This document shows positions 44,179 to 52,155 of a stretch of 64,000 bases of DNA, in pieces. Below the pieces are notes generated by a model that did no database searches, was not told the origin of the DNA, and saw only the letters and a list, made by a program, of their open reading frames with translations. The DNA comes from Candidatus Melainabacteria bacterium. GTDB taxonomy: Bacteria > Cyanobacteriota > Vampirovibrionia > 2-02-FULL-35-15. How positions within the stretch are numbered: position 1 is the first letter of the stretch; each line of letters begins with the position of its first letter. The translations under genes and the position numbers were made by a program. Location of the stretch: assembly GCA_023250155.1 (NCBI GenBank), contig JAHFBG010000009.1, forward strand, positions 1 through 64,000. Direction: 5' to 3'.

Positions 44179-45318
44179 CTAAATTATTTCTTTGATTAGT
44201 GAGTGGAGATCGATAAATTTTATTTCTAGTTCCCCAAACCTTCTAGTTAAAGTCATATCTACATCATTTGCTACTAAATAATTTTCTCCTTGTGGATATT
44301 GCCTTCGAAAAGCCTCTAGCCCTGACAGATTGAAATTATCACTTGACCACTTGCATTCAATAGCTATTGGGTTTCTACCTCTTTTTTTTATAACAAAATC
44401 AATCTCATGTCCTCGCTTATCTCTCCAATAATTAATTTGTCTTGTTTGCATATTTGCTTGCAATTCATTTAATACAAAGTGCTCCCAAAGATATCCTAAA
44501 TCTTCTCTTCTGAGCTTATCCCATTCTTTGTAATAGCAAACAAAACCAGTGTCAAAAGCATATACCTTAGGAGCAGAAATTATTTCTGTAGGTTTATAAG
44601 AACTAAAAGGTTTAATTATATGAACTACATAGGTTTCTTCTAATGCCTTTAAATAATTATTTATAGCAGTTCTGCTAACTTCACAGGGTTTTGTAAATCT
44701 TGTAGCTTCAAAAATCCCACCACTTTGCATAAATAAAAGCTCTGCAAATTTCTGGAAAGAAGATCTATTCATAAGTCTAAATAGTTCTTGTATATCTTTA
44801 GCCCAATAATCATCCATCCATCCTTGAAAGCCGTTCTCAGGAATTTCTTTTGACTGAAAGAATGGTGGAAGACCTCCATATAACAACCTGTGTTCAATAT
44901 TTTGTCGTTTAAAATTCTCAAGATCTTTTAAAATCATCGGTGTTAACCAAATGTTGATTTTTCTATCTGTTAGTGTATCTTTAAATTTTTTAGATGCACC
45001 TAATGAAGATGAACCTGTTGCAATAATTTTTATGTTTGAAAAATAGTCAGCTGCTATCTTAAGCACTTCTGAAGCATTATCTAATCTGTGAACTTCGTCG
45101 AGTACTATAATGCTCTTTTCACGTAGACTTTTTAAAAATGCTTCTGGATCTTCTAATCTTTTCTTTACTCTTATAAGCTCACAATCAAAATATTCAACAT
45201 TATCTATTGATCTGCATAAAAAAGTTTTTCCTGCTCTTCTGACTCCAGAAAGCCAAATCACAGATTTATTTTTCCATGCATTTTTAATATGTTTTATCCA
45301 AAATTCTCGATTAATCAT
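44179..45318 (-). CDS. AAA ATPase with DUF4143-type C-terminal nuclease-like domain
   Basis: A cytoplasmic P-loop protein of the DUF4143 group, common in mobile and defence contexts but of unknown function. Walker A is G25VRRAGKT32, and Walker B is IIVLDEVH with D74-E75. A winged-helix-like middle follows. The C-terminal part has HEIDFVIKKRGRNPIAIECKW, again a D...E-x-K arrangement typical of the PD-(D/E)XK fold that often ends these proteins. ATG 45318 is chosen over 45384 because it opens with MINREFW directly before the ATPase core. It lies opposite to and downstream of the giant toxin-like gene and is flanked by direct repeats. Confidence 0.85.
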   Translation of the reverse strand: MINREFWIKHIKNAWKNKSVIWLSGVRRAGKTFLCRSIDNVEYFDCELIRVKKRLEDPEAFLKSLREKSIIVLDEVHRLDNASEVLKIAADYFSNIKIIATGSSSLGASKKFKDTLTDRKINIWLTPMILKDLENFKRQNIEHRLLYGGLPPFFQSKEIPENGFQGWMDDYWAKDIQELFRLMNRSSFQKFAELLFMQSGGIFEATRFTKPCEVSRTAINNYLKALEETYVVHIIKPFSSYKPTEIISAPKVYAFDTGFVCYYKEWDKLRREDLGYLWEHFVLNELQANMQTRQINYWRDKRGHEIDFVIKKRGRNPIAIECKWSSDNFNLSGLEAFRRQYPQGENYLVANDVDMTLTRRFGELEIKFIDLHSLIKEII

Positions 45319-45337
45319 ATTATTTGTTATATCACAC

Positions 45338-45414
45338 GTTATACTTAATGTACATGCTAATGCATATAGTGCTACCAAAAGCATTTATACATACATTAGG
45401 TATACGATTGTCAA
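45338..45414 (-). promoter_or_regulatory. promoter and imperfect inverted repeat upstream of the ATPase gene
   Basis: On the minus strand an exact TTGACA (45409-45414) is followed, 17-19 bp later, by TGTATA/TATAAA (45384-45391). CATACATTAGGTATAC (45390-45405), lying across the spacer, is repeated in inverted and imperfect form as GTTATACTTAATGTAC (45338-45353), with 12 of 16 positions matching. Such paired sites around a promoter are typical of autoregulated genes. Confidence 0.55.
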
Positions 45415-45443
45415 GTTCATTAAAGGGGTTATTCTATTCCACC

Positions 45444-45465
45444 AATACCAAGAAGTTATAAGGAA
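45444..45465. repeat. direct repeat, right copy, flanking the AAA ATPase gene
   Basis: Partner of 44063-44084, with the same 14-bp core CAAGAAGTTATAAG at 45449-45462. In the + strand it encodes YQEVIRK within a frame that ends LLYDIST and TAA near 45489, immediately before the convergent cytochrome gene end. Confidence 0.6.
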
Positions 45466-45500
45466 ACTCCTCTATGATATTTCTACTTAACTTGAATTAT

Positions 45501-46049
45501 TCACAAAGCTTTCTTTACCGGCTTTACCAACACTTTAAAAATATTAGATTTTTGATCGTCTGATGCTTGAAGCTGAATAGTATGCTTACCTGGTGAATCA
45601 AAAGTAATTACTATTTCAATGTTTTTCGAATTAACAAAAGTACTGCTAATAGTAGACTCTTCACCATCAATAAAAATAATAGAATTTGCGGTGAGATTTA
45701 ATCCAATAATAGAAAGCTTAGATTCTTGCCCTACCATAAGGCTTACTGGTTTTACACGAATGATTTTCGGTTTTAAAGATTGTGCTAAATCAAACAATTC
45801 TGGGAATTTTTGTCTTAGATCATCTGTAATTTTAAATCCATTTGATTGAAAAGCCATACCAAAAGCATTTTCAGGACCACCACCACTAGGTGACACATGA
45901 CATACACTACACTTGTTCTTCATCGCAGGTCTTGCAAATTTGTCATTGTTATAAATTTGCATTTTACCTGGATCACAAATTCCCTCTTGTGGAATAAATA
46001 AAAGCAATATGAATAAGCTTGTTGATAGGACTATTTTTAAGATTTTCAC
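45501..46049 (-). CDS. single-heme c-type cytochrome-like protein with Ig/IPT-like C-terminus
   Basis: An exported protein with a signal peptide (residues 1-25, IVLSTSLFILLLFIPQEGIC). The heme-binding motif CSVCH follows at about 48-52 with SPSGGGPENAFG after it. The C-terminal 90 residues are beta-rich (IIRVKPVSLMVGQESKLSI to VLVKPVKKAL) and resemble an IPT/TIG immunoglobulin-like domain. Start is GTG 46049 with GGAGGG upstream. It is third in a leftward run of three cytochrome genes (11- and 15-bp gaps), so a shared electron-transfer role is inferred. Confidence 0.75.
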   Translation of the reverse strand: MKILKIVLSTSLFILLLFIPQEGICDPGKMQIYNNDKFARPAMKNKCSVCHVSPSGGGPENAFGMAFQSNGFKITDDLRQKFPELFDLAQSLKPKIIRVKPVSLMVGQESKLSIIGLNLTANSIIFIDGEESTISSTFVNSKNIEIVITFDSPGKHTIQLQASDDQKSNIFKVLVKPVKKAL

Positions 46050-46059
46050 TTTCCCTCCA

Positions 46060-46410
46060 TTACAGTGTTTGCAAATATTCTGTTAAAGGTTTAATCTGGC
46101 TATCCTTAACTGGCACTTTATATTTTGTTTTCATTTGATTGATTATTTTTTCTATTTGTTCTGGTGATTTATTTTTTGCCCATCCTTTTATACCAGGTAT
46201 TTTTTTATCTCCATCATCACTAATTTCCTGCCATTCACTATTCCATCTCCCTGCTGAACCACCATTCACATGACAAGTATTGCATGAGCCATTTGGTCCT
46301 TTTACTTTATAAAAGATATCCTTACCTGAGAGCATCTCTTCAGCAGAATAAAAACTGATAGCAAACATTGAAATAAGCAAAAAATAAAAAACAAATATTA
46401 TTCTTTTCAT
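46060..46410 (-). CDS. small c-type cytochrome, 116 aa
   Basis: A signal peptide (IIFVFYFLLISMFAISFYSAEE) is followed by one heme-attachment motif, CNTCH, with VNGGSAGRW. Later segments resemble a class I cytochrome c: IPGIKGWAKNKSPEQIEKII, a conserved Met in QMKTKYKVPV as possible sixth ligand, then a C-terminal helix (KPLTEYLQTL). It is a soluble periplasmic electron carrier by family knowledge. It is the middle gene of the cytochrome trio. Confidence 0.8.
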   Translation of the reverse strand: MKRIIFVFYFLLISMFAISFYSAEEMLSGKDIFYKVKGPNGSCNTCHVNGGSAGRWNSEWQEISDDGDKKIPGIKGWAKNKSPEQIEKIINQMKTKYKVPVKDSQIKPLTEYLQTL

Positions 46411-46424
46411 TCTATCTCTTATTT

Positions 46425-46991
46425 TTATTTTTCCTTCTCAAGAAAGAATTCTAACGGAAGTTCTGAACTTTTGGGGAGTTTATACTTTATATAAGAAAAA
46501 CCTGTCGATTTATGACAATCATTACACCCACCAATTGCTGATTTAAAAGAACGATTAAACACGAGAAAGTTCTTTTTATTTATTGCGTCTTGTAATGTTC
46601 CTTCTTTGGGATTTTCAGCGCTCCCTAAAAACTCTTCTTCGAAACTAATTAATGCCTCTTTTCTTTTAGGGCGAGTAATTTCACCCACTTCTTGTGCTTC
46701 ACGTAATTCTTTTAATTCATAATTTGCTAAATCCCAGTTCCCAGCTCTACAAGCAAAGTAAATAGCAGTAAAACGTCTTCCTATCTCCTGCATAATTACT
46801 CCAAGCCCTGGTTGAAGGTCTGCTAGTACTTTTAACTTGTCATCATTTAAATTTGGGTCTCCATAACTATTTATCCAGGTTTGAACCTGTGTATAAGTTT
46901 CAGCAAAAATTGGTTTTAATTTTAACGATCCAAATAACAATATAACAACAGCAAATACTAAAACAACTCCTTTAATTAACTTATTAAACAT
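46425..46991 (-). CDS. c-type cytochrome-like protein, 188 aa
   Basis: First gene of the cytochrome trio, with an AAGGAG ribosome-binding site. An N-terminal membrane anchor or signal (VVLVFAVVILLFGSL) is followed by a helical domain with LGVIMQEIGRRFTAIYFACRAGNWDLANYELKELREA. One CNDCH heme motif lies near the C-terminus (about residue 157). The long helical part before the heme recalls cytochrome-c'-like or hypothetical Cyt c proteins with a four-helix fold, but I cannot name a family. Confidence 0.75.
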   Translation of the reverse strand: MFNKLIKGVVLVFAVVILLFGSLKLKPIFAETYTQVQTWINSYGDPNLNDDKLKVLADLQPGLGVIMQEIGRRFTAIYFACRAGNWDLANYELKELREAQEVGEITRPKRKEALISFEEEFLGSAENPKEGTLQDAINKKNFLVFNRSFKSAIGGCNDCHKSTGFSYIKYKLPKSSELPLEFFLEKEK

Positions 46992-47072
46992 TTATTTTCT
47001 CCTTCTAAACTTAACAATTTATCTTATTACAGCCTTCTTAATATCCTTCCTTAGGCTTACTTCAAGCACTCT

Positions 47073-47101
47073 TTGGAACGGAAACAAGTCTAAAGTATAA
47101 T
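47073..47101 (+). promoter_or_regulatory. sigma70-type promoter for the NP-repeat protein gene
   Basis: TTGGAA at 47073-47078 and TATAAT at 47096-47101 are separated by exactly 17 bp. A 70-75 base leader would follow before the GTG start at 47180. The region is divergent from the cytochrome operon, so the promoter can be assigned to the rightward gene. Confidence 0.6.
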
Positions 47102-47179
47102 CAAAAGGATGATTCTAGCTATAATTAATGTCTTCTTTACGATGATGAAATAATCTTAAGATTAAAGGATAATAAGTAA

Positions 47180-48223
47180 GTGACTGAAAATCAACTAATT
47201 ATTAACACCATACATAGTGCATTGCCATCAGCTAATGACCAGTTAGTTCATAATGCTTTTATTTCTCATCATGCACATTTCACGAACCCTACTCATCCCT
47301 CTATTTCATCACTTGATACCAAGCTAAAAAATCTAGTCTATGCATCAAATTCACTAAAACAAAATATTTCTCCACATTTAAAAAATATCAATGAGCATAA
47401 TACATTTTATTCACATCATCCACTTATAAGCAATTTTCTTGGAATACCTTCATTAGTAGCTACTATCCTATCAAATCCTACTTTGCTAGATGCCATTCTT
47501 GGAAACCCTAATATATTGGCAATCATAGCAGGAAGTCCTTCACTATTAGGTGCAATTGAAAGAAATCCTGCACTACTAACTTTTCTTTCCATCAATTTAG
47601 ATGTATTAGACAAAGGAATTACTTTTGCTCAAATGGCTTCAATCCTTGGAACTAACACACCATCTATAAATGCACTTTATCACCCAAACTTAATTATACA
47701 AAAAGAGTTATCTATAAAAAATCATTTAAGTCAAGTTCACAAAACTCTTGAGAATGAAAAAGCAAAATACAAAAATCAAATTTTACCTCCACATCTAATA
47801 GGACATAAACTTGAAACAAGTAAAATTGCTAATGCAAAGGCACTAGCATCTACTCTTCAAAACATAGCTAAGGAAATAGACTTAAGACTACCAGCCTACA
47901 ATCAAATAAATCCAAACGCAAAATCAAAAACAACTTCAGGATCAAAAGAACTTACAAGCAGCATGTCTAAAACAAATAGCCTATCACAAAATGCTAATTT
48001 AAATCATGATGTCTTGTTTGCTAATCCCGCATTATTAGCATTATTAAGTGCAGCTACAATGATTACAAATAAAGGGAAATTATTTACACCCAAAGAGCAT
48101 GGACTAGAGCAAGAGACACAATCAGAAGCTCAATTAGCTAAATCAAGAAAACAAGAAGGTCCTAAAAAAATATCCAAGCTAGATCCAATAGACAAGCTAG
48201 CTGCACAATTATTGGGCTATTGA
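47180..48223 (+). CDS. hypothetical protein with NPxLLxxI decapeptide repeats
   Basis: I do not recognise a family. The striking part is at about residues 90-140, where a 10-residue unit repeats: SNPTLLDAIL, GNPNILAIIA, GSPSLLGAIE, RNPALLTFLS. A related FANPALLALL recurs near residue 275. The N-terminus is His-rich (HHAHF, HSHH-type) and the rest is Lys/Asn/Ser-rich. No signal peptide is seen. Start is GTG with AAGGAT upstream and a clear promoter. Asn-Pro repeats with leucines suggest short helical hairpins stacking into a solenoid. Confidence 0.6.
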   Translation: MTENQLIINTIHSALPSANDQLVHNAFISHHAHFTNPTHPSISSLDTKLKNLVYASNSLKQNISPHLKNINEHNTFYSHHPLISNFLGIPSLVATILSNPTLLDAILGNPNILAIIAGSPSLLGAIERNPALLTFLSINLDVLDKGITFAQMASILGTNTPSINALYHPNLIIQKELSIKNHLSQVHKTLENEKAKYKNQILPPHLIGHKLETSKIANAKALASTLQNIAKEIDLRLPAYNQINPNAKSKTTSGSKELTSSMSKTNSLSQNANLNHDVLFANPALLALLSAATMITNKGKLFTPKEHGLEQETQSEAQLAKSRKQEGPKKISKLDPIDKLAAQLLGY

Positions 48224-48230
48224 TTTTTCA

Positions 48231-48887
48231 CTAATGATGCTCATGCGGTTTGTGTTCGTGAACCCTTTTCTTTTCACTTGTTATATAGCCAATGACAGCT
48301 ATTACTACAATAAAAACAGATGATGCTTCTAGCATAGCTAGCAGTTTTGACAACCAACCCACAGGATGTGGAATTCCATACCCAAGAGATATTCCTGTCA
48401 CCACACTAAAATAAAGTGAATCAAAAAAACTGTCTAAAGCTGGTTTTGTTCCTGCAACTAATGGCAAAAGCGTTCCTAATGCCCTATACAAAATAGCAAA
48501 AATAATCATAATTTCTAATGCATTTCCTATTACTAATAAAGTAATTCTATTAACAGATTTCCAGTCTCCTCTTATTTTATAAAAACCTTTTACAAGTATT
48601 GATGAAAGAACAAACATAATATCAACAAATCTAAAGCTTACTAAAAATACAAAAACATATGTTCCAAGTCCCATCCAATGAAAGCATTTACTACAAACAA
48701 CAATACTTATCATTTCCAATAGCCACCATAAACCAAGGTAAATATCAATCACTAAAGCAGAATCTTTTGGAAGCCATAATGATGGGGACCAATATTTATT
48801 CGTAGCAAGTAACCGCCAAGCCAAAGGATACCAAATTCCTAAATGATACCCAAATTCAGGCTTCAGTTGAGGTTCTTCACGTGTCAT
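48231..48887 (-). CDS. K+-channel-like membrane protein
   Basis: It has four or more hydrophobic segments, with a pore module at the C-terminus: helix (TLLVIGNALEIMIIFAILYRA), pore loop FFDSLYFSVVTGISLGYGIP with the filter-like G169-Y-G171, and a final helix (LEASSVFIVVIAVIGYI). The filter lacks the usual TxGYGD spelling (it reads GISLGYGIP), so ion selectivity is uncertain. The tail is His-rich (HEHKPHEHH), which may bind metal. It is tail to tail with the NP-repeat gene. Confidence 0.7.
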   Translation of the reverse strand: MTREEPQLKPEFGYHLGIWYPLAWRLLATNKYWSPSLWLPKDSALVIDIYLGLWWLLEMISIVVCSKCFHWMGLGTYVFVFLVSFRFVDIMFVLSSILVKGFYKIRGDWKSVNRITLLVIGNALEIMIIFAILYRALGTLLPLVAGTKPALDSFFDSLYFSVVTGISLGYGIPHPVGWLSKLLAMLEASSVFIVVIAVIGYITSEKKRVHEHKPHEHH

Positions 48888-49012
48888 GGTTAAGATTCTA
48901 TCATTATTTCAATCAGTCTTAAGATAACTATAAACAACAATATCTTCCTACCTTAGAATGATGGAAAGGAAATATAAATTAGAGATTATGTTAGTGAAAG
49001 GAATTTAAAATT

Positions 49013-49462
49013 ATGACATTAGCAACAGAAACGCATGTAAACCAAATCATGCAAACTGATTTAGTAACAGTTACATCTAAAACAAATTTATTTGAAGCAG
49101 CAAGTTTAATGGAAGAACAAAATGTAGGTACTGTACTTGTAGTAGGTGAACAAAGTAAATTATTAGGTATGGTAACTGATAGACAAATTGTTACAAGAGC
49201 AATTGCACATAAAAGAGATTTATATACAACAACATGTGAAGAGATAATGACAAAGTGGCCTATGAGTATATTTCCTGAAACTACCTGTAAGGAAGCATTA
49301 GACATAATGGGAGACTATGGTTATAGAAGACTCCCTATAGAAGAAAGTGGAAAGCTTGTAGGAATTATTTCTATAAGTGACCTTGCACCTGTAGTCGAAT
49401 TTGATGATGAGTGTATAGAAGATATGGTAAAAGAATTAAGCAGTGATGCAAGGTATAAGTAA
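49013..49462 (+). CDS. CBS-domain protein
   Basis: Two tandem CBS motifs fill the 149 residues: the first at 10-65 (VNQIMQTDLVTVTSKTNLFE, then GMVTDRQIVTRAI), the second at 78-135 (CEEIMTKWPMSIFPETTCKE, then GYRRLPIEESGKLVGIISISDL). A stand-alone CBS pair usually binds adenine nucleotides as an energy sensor. AAGGAA precedes the start. The gene lies 121 bp before a universal stress protein gene; the gap contains a heptad repeat. Confidence 0.92.
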   Translation: MTLATETHVNQIMQTDLVTVTSKTNLFEAASLMEEQNVGTVLVVGEQSKLLGMVTDRQIVTRAIAHKRDLYTTTCEEIMTKWPMSIFPETTCKEALDIMGDYGYRRLPIEESGKLVGIISISDLAPVVEFDDECIEDMVKELSSDARYK

Positions 49463-49484
49463 GAACTAGCGTAGAGCGGATAGT

Positions 49485-49533
49485 AGAACAGAGGACAGGA
49501 GCAAGAGGCATGAGGCAAGAAGCATAAGGCAAC
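49485..49533. repeat. degenerate heptanucleotide tandem repeat (AGGCAAG)
   Basis: Seven 7-mers in register: AGAACAG, AGGACAG, GAGCAAG, AGGCATG, AGGCAAG, AAGCATA, AGGCAAC. It occupies most of the gap between the CBS and universal stress genes and is noticeably more GC-rich than its surroundings. Confidence 0.75.
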
Positions 49534-49583
49534 GATGAGACGCATGCAACGTCCAACAGAGGTAAAACGAAAAGGAGTTAATT

Positions 49584-50450
49584 ATGATTAAAAGTATTTT
49601 AGTGGGTATGGATGAAGCAACTGAAAGTAGCAAATCAGCACTAAATGTTGCTATAGAAATTGCAAAAATATCAAATGCAAAAATTAAAGGATTATACATT
49701 GAAAATATTCTCAGACTTCTTGAATGGCAGCCCGTTGAATTAATGGGTGCAGCTATAGGAGTTTCTTCTGGTATTCCAAGTTCTAGACCTACAATAGAAC
49801 AAGTTGAGGTAGAAAAAGAGTTCATAAAAGAAGCAAACAAATTAAAAGACATTTTTGATACTGAATGTTCAAAAGCTAAGGTCAATGGCACATTTTGTAC
49901 CAAGAGAGGCCGTGTAGATGAACTAATAGTAGAAGAATCAAGAAAAGTAGATATTGTAGTTATAGGGAAAAGAGGAAAAACATATCCTGAAAATTCACAA
50001 GAACCGGGACCAACGACAGAAAGCCTTTTAAGACATACGACAAAACCTGTTGTTGTTGTACCAGAAGGAGCTAAACTGTCTAATAAAATTCTTATTGGAT
50101 ATGACAGTAGTCAAACAGCTCAAAGAGCCTTAAGTATGGGTGCTTTGTTTGGAACATTACAACCATCAGAGATTAGAGTAGTTAGTGTCGGGGATGATAT
50201 TGATTCTGCTAATAGACCTTTAAATGAAGCAGAAGAGTTTCTAGCTTCTTATGATTTAAAAGCAAATTACATAGTAGATTTTGGACAAAATAAACCTTGG
50301 AAAGCAATCATAGATCAAGCCAAGGATTTTCAAACAGGATTAATAGTACTTGGTGCATTTGGTACAAATAAGCTTCTAGAATCAATTTTCGGGAGTACCA
50401 CAAAAGAAGTCCTGATTAAATCTACCTGCCCAGTTTTGCTTTGCAGATAG
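49584..50450 (+). CDS. universal stress protein, two Usp domains
   Basis: A tandem UspA-fold protein, cytoplasmic. Domain 1 (1-155) ends VIGKRGKTYPENSQ...TTESLLRHTTKPVVVVP. Domain 2 (160-288) ends VLGAFGTNKLLESIFGSTTKEVLIKSTCPVLL. The G-2x-G-9x-G-(S/T) nucleotide-binding pattern is recognisable, best in domain 2. A strong AAGGAG precedes ATG 49584. It follows a CBS gene, a pairing consistent with energy or stress sensing. Confidence 0.92.
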   Translation: MIKSILVGMDEATESSKSALNVAIEIAKISNAKIKGLYIENILRLLEWQPVELMGAAIGVSSGIPSSRPTIEQVEVEKEFIKEANKLKDIFDTECSKAKVNGTFCTKRGRVDELIVEESRKVDIVVIGKRGKTYPENSQEPGPTTESLLRHTTKPVVVVPEGAKLSNKILIGYDSSQTAQRALSMGALFGTLQPSEIRVVSVGDDIDSANRPLNEAEEFLASYDLKANYIVDFGQNKPWKAIIDQAKDFQTGLIVLGAFGTNKLLESIFGSTTKEVLIKSTCPVLLCR

Positions 50451-50462
50451 ATTTTTAATTTG

Positions 50463-51977
50463 TTAACTTGGTGGATTTTTTTGAAAATATTGAAAAGGAT
50501 TAGAGTTCGTAAGAAGTTTTTTTGTTTGCTCCAATTGGTTTATTGTATCTGATGTAGCATTATCTTCTTGTTTAATTTGTTCGACTTGCTCAACTTGTTC
50601 GACTTGCTCAACTTGTTCGACTTGCTTAACTTGTTCAACTTGCTCGACTTGCTCAACTTGCTCGACTTGCTCAACTTGTTCGACTTGCTCAACTTGTTCG
50701 ACTTGCTCAACTTGTTCGACTTGTTCGACTTGCTCAACTTGTTCAACTTGTTCAGACTGTTCAGCTTGGTTTATTCTTGACTGAAATGGATTAGACATTC
50801 TTTCAGTAACATCTCTTGCTACTATAATCACCTTATCAGGCTGACCATTTTCATTTTTAATACAGCTGCCAACTGATTCAATATACCTAATACTTCCACC
50901 CTGCAACACAAATCTATATTCTGCTCTTTGTGGAAGACCCGTAGTAATTACTTCTACAAAAGCTTGTTTAATTTTGTCTTTATCTTCAGGATGAATTTCA
51001 TTAAATGAATCACTACCTGACTGTAGTCCGTCACCAAAAATCTTTTTATAAGCAGGATTATTATAGACTCTCGTACCATCTAAATTTACCACTGCTACCA
51101 GATCATCCATATTGTCAGTAATTAATCTACAAACCTCTTCACTTTTACGTAAAACTTCCTGCGTTTCTTTAAGTTCTTGAAGCTCATTCTGGAGCTCTGT
51201 ATTTAGCTTAGTTATAGTCAAGGTACGTTCCTGTACTTTTTTCTCTAAGTCTAAGTTTGTAGTTTCTAGTTCTTTAAATGAACTTTGAAAATTCTTTACG
51301 ATAGGACGAAAGATAAAAAAGCTGGAAATTAAAATAAGCAACATTGTTACAACAAAAATAATATTTTCAAGATTCTTCATGCTTTCTATATCTTGTTTAT
51401 TCTCAACAATCAACTGATTTACTAAAGCTTTAATACCTTTTTTTATCTTGGCAGGTGTTTTACTTTCTAAAACAGATAATGCCTCTTCATTTTCAGGAGA
51501 TATTGTTTCATCAGAGATTTCTAATAAAGTCTGAACTTCCTTTGCGTAACCTGAAAGTTCTTTATCAAGACGGTTTGGTTTTTCAAAATAAATTTCATTT
51601 ATTTTTTGTGATTTATTTGCTGTCGTATGAAGCTTAGTATCTCCATTAACTATAGCCAAATGATAGCAATTAAACTCTTGTAATAAAACCTTTAACTCAT
51701 CTTTTAGTTTTTTACACTGTTCCAAACTAGGAGTATAAACAATCTCATTTATTATGCGATCTGACTTTTCTAATATTTCTTCTTGCTTAAAAGCAAGTTC
51801 TATTTTTTTTACATTAAAATCAGAGGATTTTAATGAACCTTGCAACATTAAATAACCATCAAATATAAGAACAATAAACATTACTAAACCAAAGATATAC
51901 ATGACATTCATGCTTTTAGCCGTTTTAGTAACATCAAAAGCTTCTTTTACTTTTTGTACTTTTTGCTGAACTGCCAT
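50463..51977 (-). CDS. membrane PAS sensor protein with EQV tripeptide tract, no kinase domain
   Basis: TM1 (about 27-45, MNVMYIFGLVMFIVLIFDG), an extracytoplasmic helical sensor, TM2 (about 205-223, IIFVVTMLLILISSFFIF), a coiled coil with LEKKVQERTLTITKLNTELQ, then a PAS domain (about 280-395, VCRLITDNMDDLVAVVNLDG to ARDVTERM). Where a histidine kinase would be expected, the protein instead has 20 copies of an E-Q-V tripeptide and a short Gln/Asn-rich tail. It may be a kinase that lost its catalytic half, or a partner for the kinase encoded divergently at 52156. Confidence 0.8.
   Translation of the reverse strand: MAVQQKVQKVKEAFDVTKTAKSMNVMYIFGLVMFIVLIFDGYLMLQGSLKSSDFNVKKIELAFKQEEILEKSDRIINEIVYTPSLEQCKKLKDELKVLLQEFNCYHLAIVNGDTKLHTTANKSQKINEIYFEKPNRLDKELSGYAKEVQTLLEISDETISPENEEALSVLESKTPAKIKKGIKALVNQLIVENKQDIESMKNLENIIFVVTMLLILISSFFIFRPIVKNFQSSFKELETTNLDLEKKVQERTLTITKLNTELQNELQELKETQEVLRKSEEVCRLITDNMDDLVAVVNLDGTRVYNNPAYKKIFGDGLQSGSDSFNEIHPEDKDKIKQAFVEVITTGLPQRAEYRFVLQGGSIRYIESVGSCIKNENGQPDKVIIVARDVTERMSNPFQSRINQAEQSEQVEQVEQVEQVEQVEQVEQVEQVEQVEQVEQVEQVEQVEQVKQVEQVEQVEQVEQVEQIKQEDNATSDTINQLEQTKKLLTNSNPFQYFQKNPPS
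50574..50753 (-). repeat. 9-bp tandem repeat coding (EQV)20
   Basis: 180 bp made of 20 nine-base units that alternate GAACAAGTC and GAGCAAGTT, giving an 18-bp higher-order period. One unit reads KQV and the last reads EQI. Several other frames stay open through the tract because of the simple composition. Copy number would be expected to change by slippage. Confidence 0.9.
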
Positions 51978-52155
51978 GATATACCTCTATCAAGTCTTCT
52001 TCCATTGTTCTCTTAACTTATAACAGTTAACTCCTATGGCTATCTCTAAACCTTAATATTTATTTATATTGGCTTGTTTCTGATAATACTTTCTTACATT
52101 CAAAACAATTGCCTACAAAATACGTTTTAGTGGAATAACTAGATTAATAGAAGTT

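Noticed and set aside
45110..45490. Rightward 126-codon frame opposite the ATPase start
   Set aside because: Most of it is antisense to the ATPase gene; only its last 17 codons (HQYQEVIRKLLYDIST) are of interest, as a copy of the toxin-tail scrap.
50574..50753. CRISPR-like array or antisense Leu-rich gene
   Set aside because: The units are 9-bp back-to-back repeats without spacers, and the open frames on other strands are by-products of the simple sequence; the minus-strand PAS protein reads straight through it.
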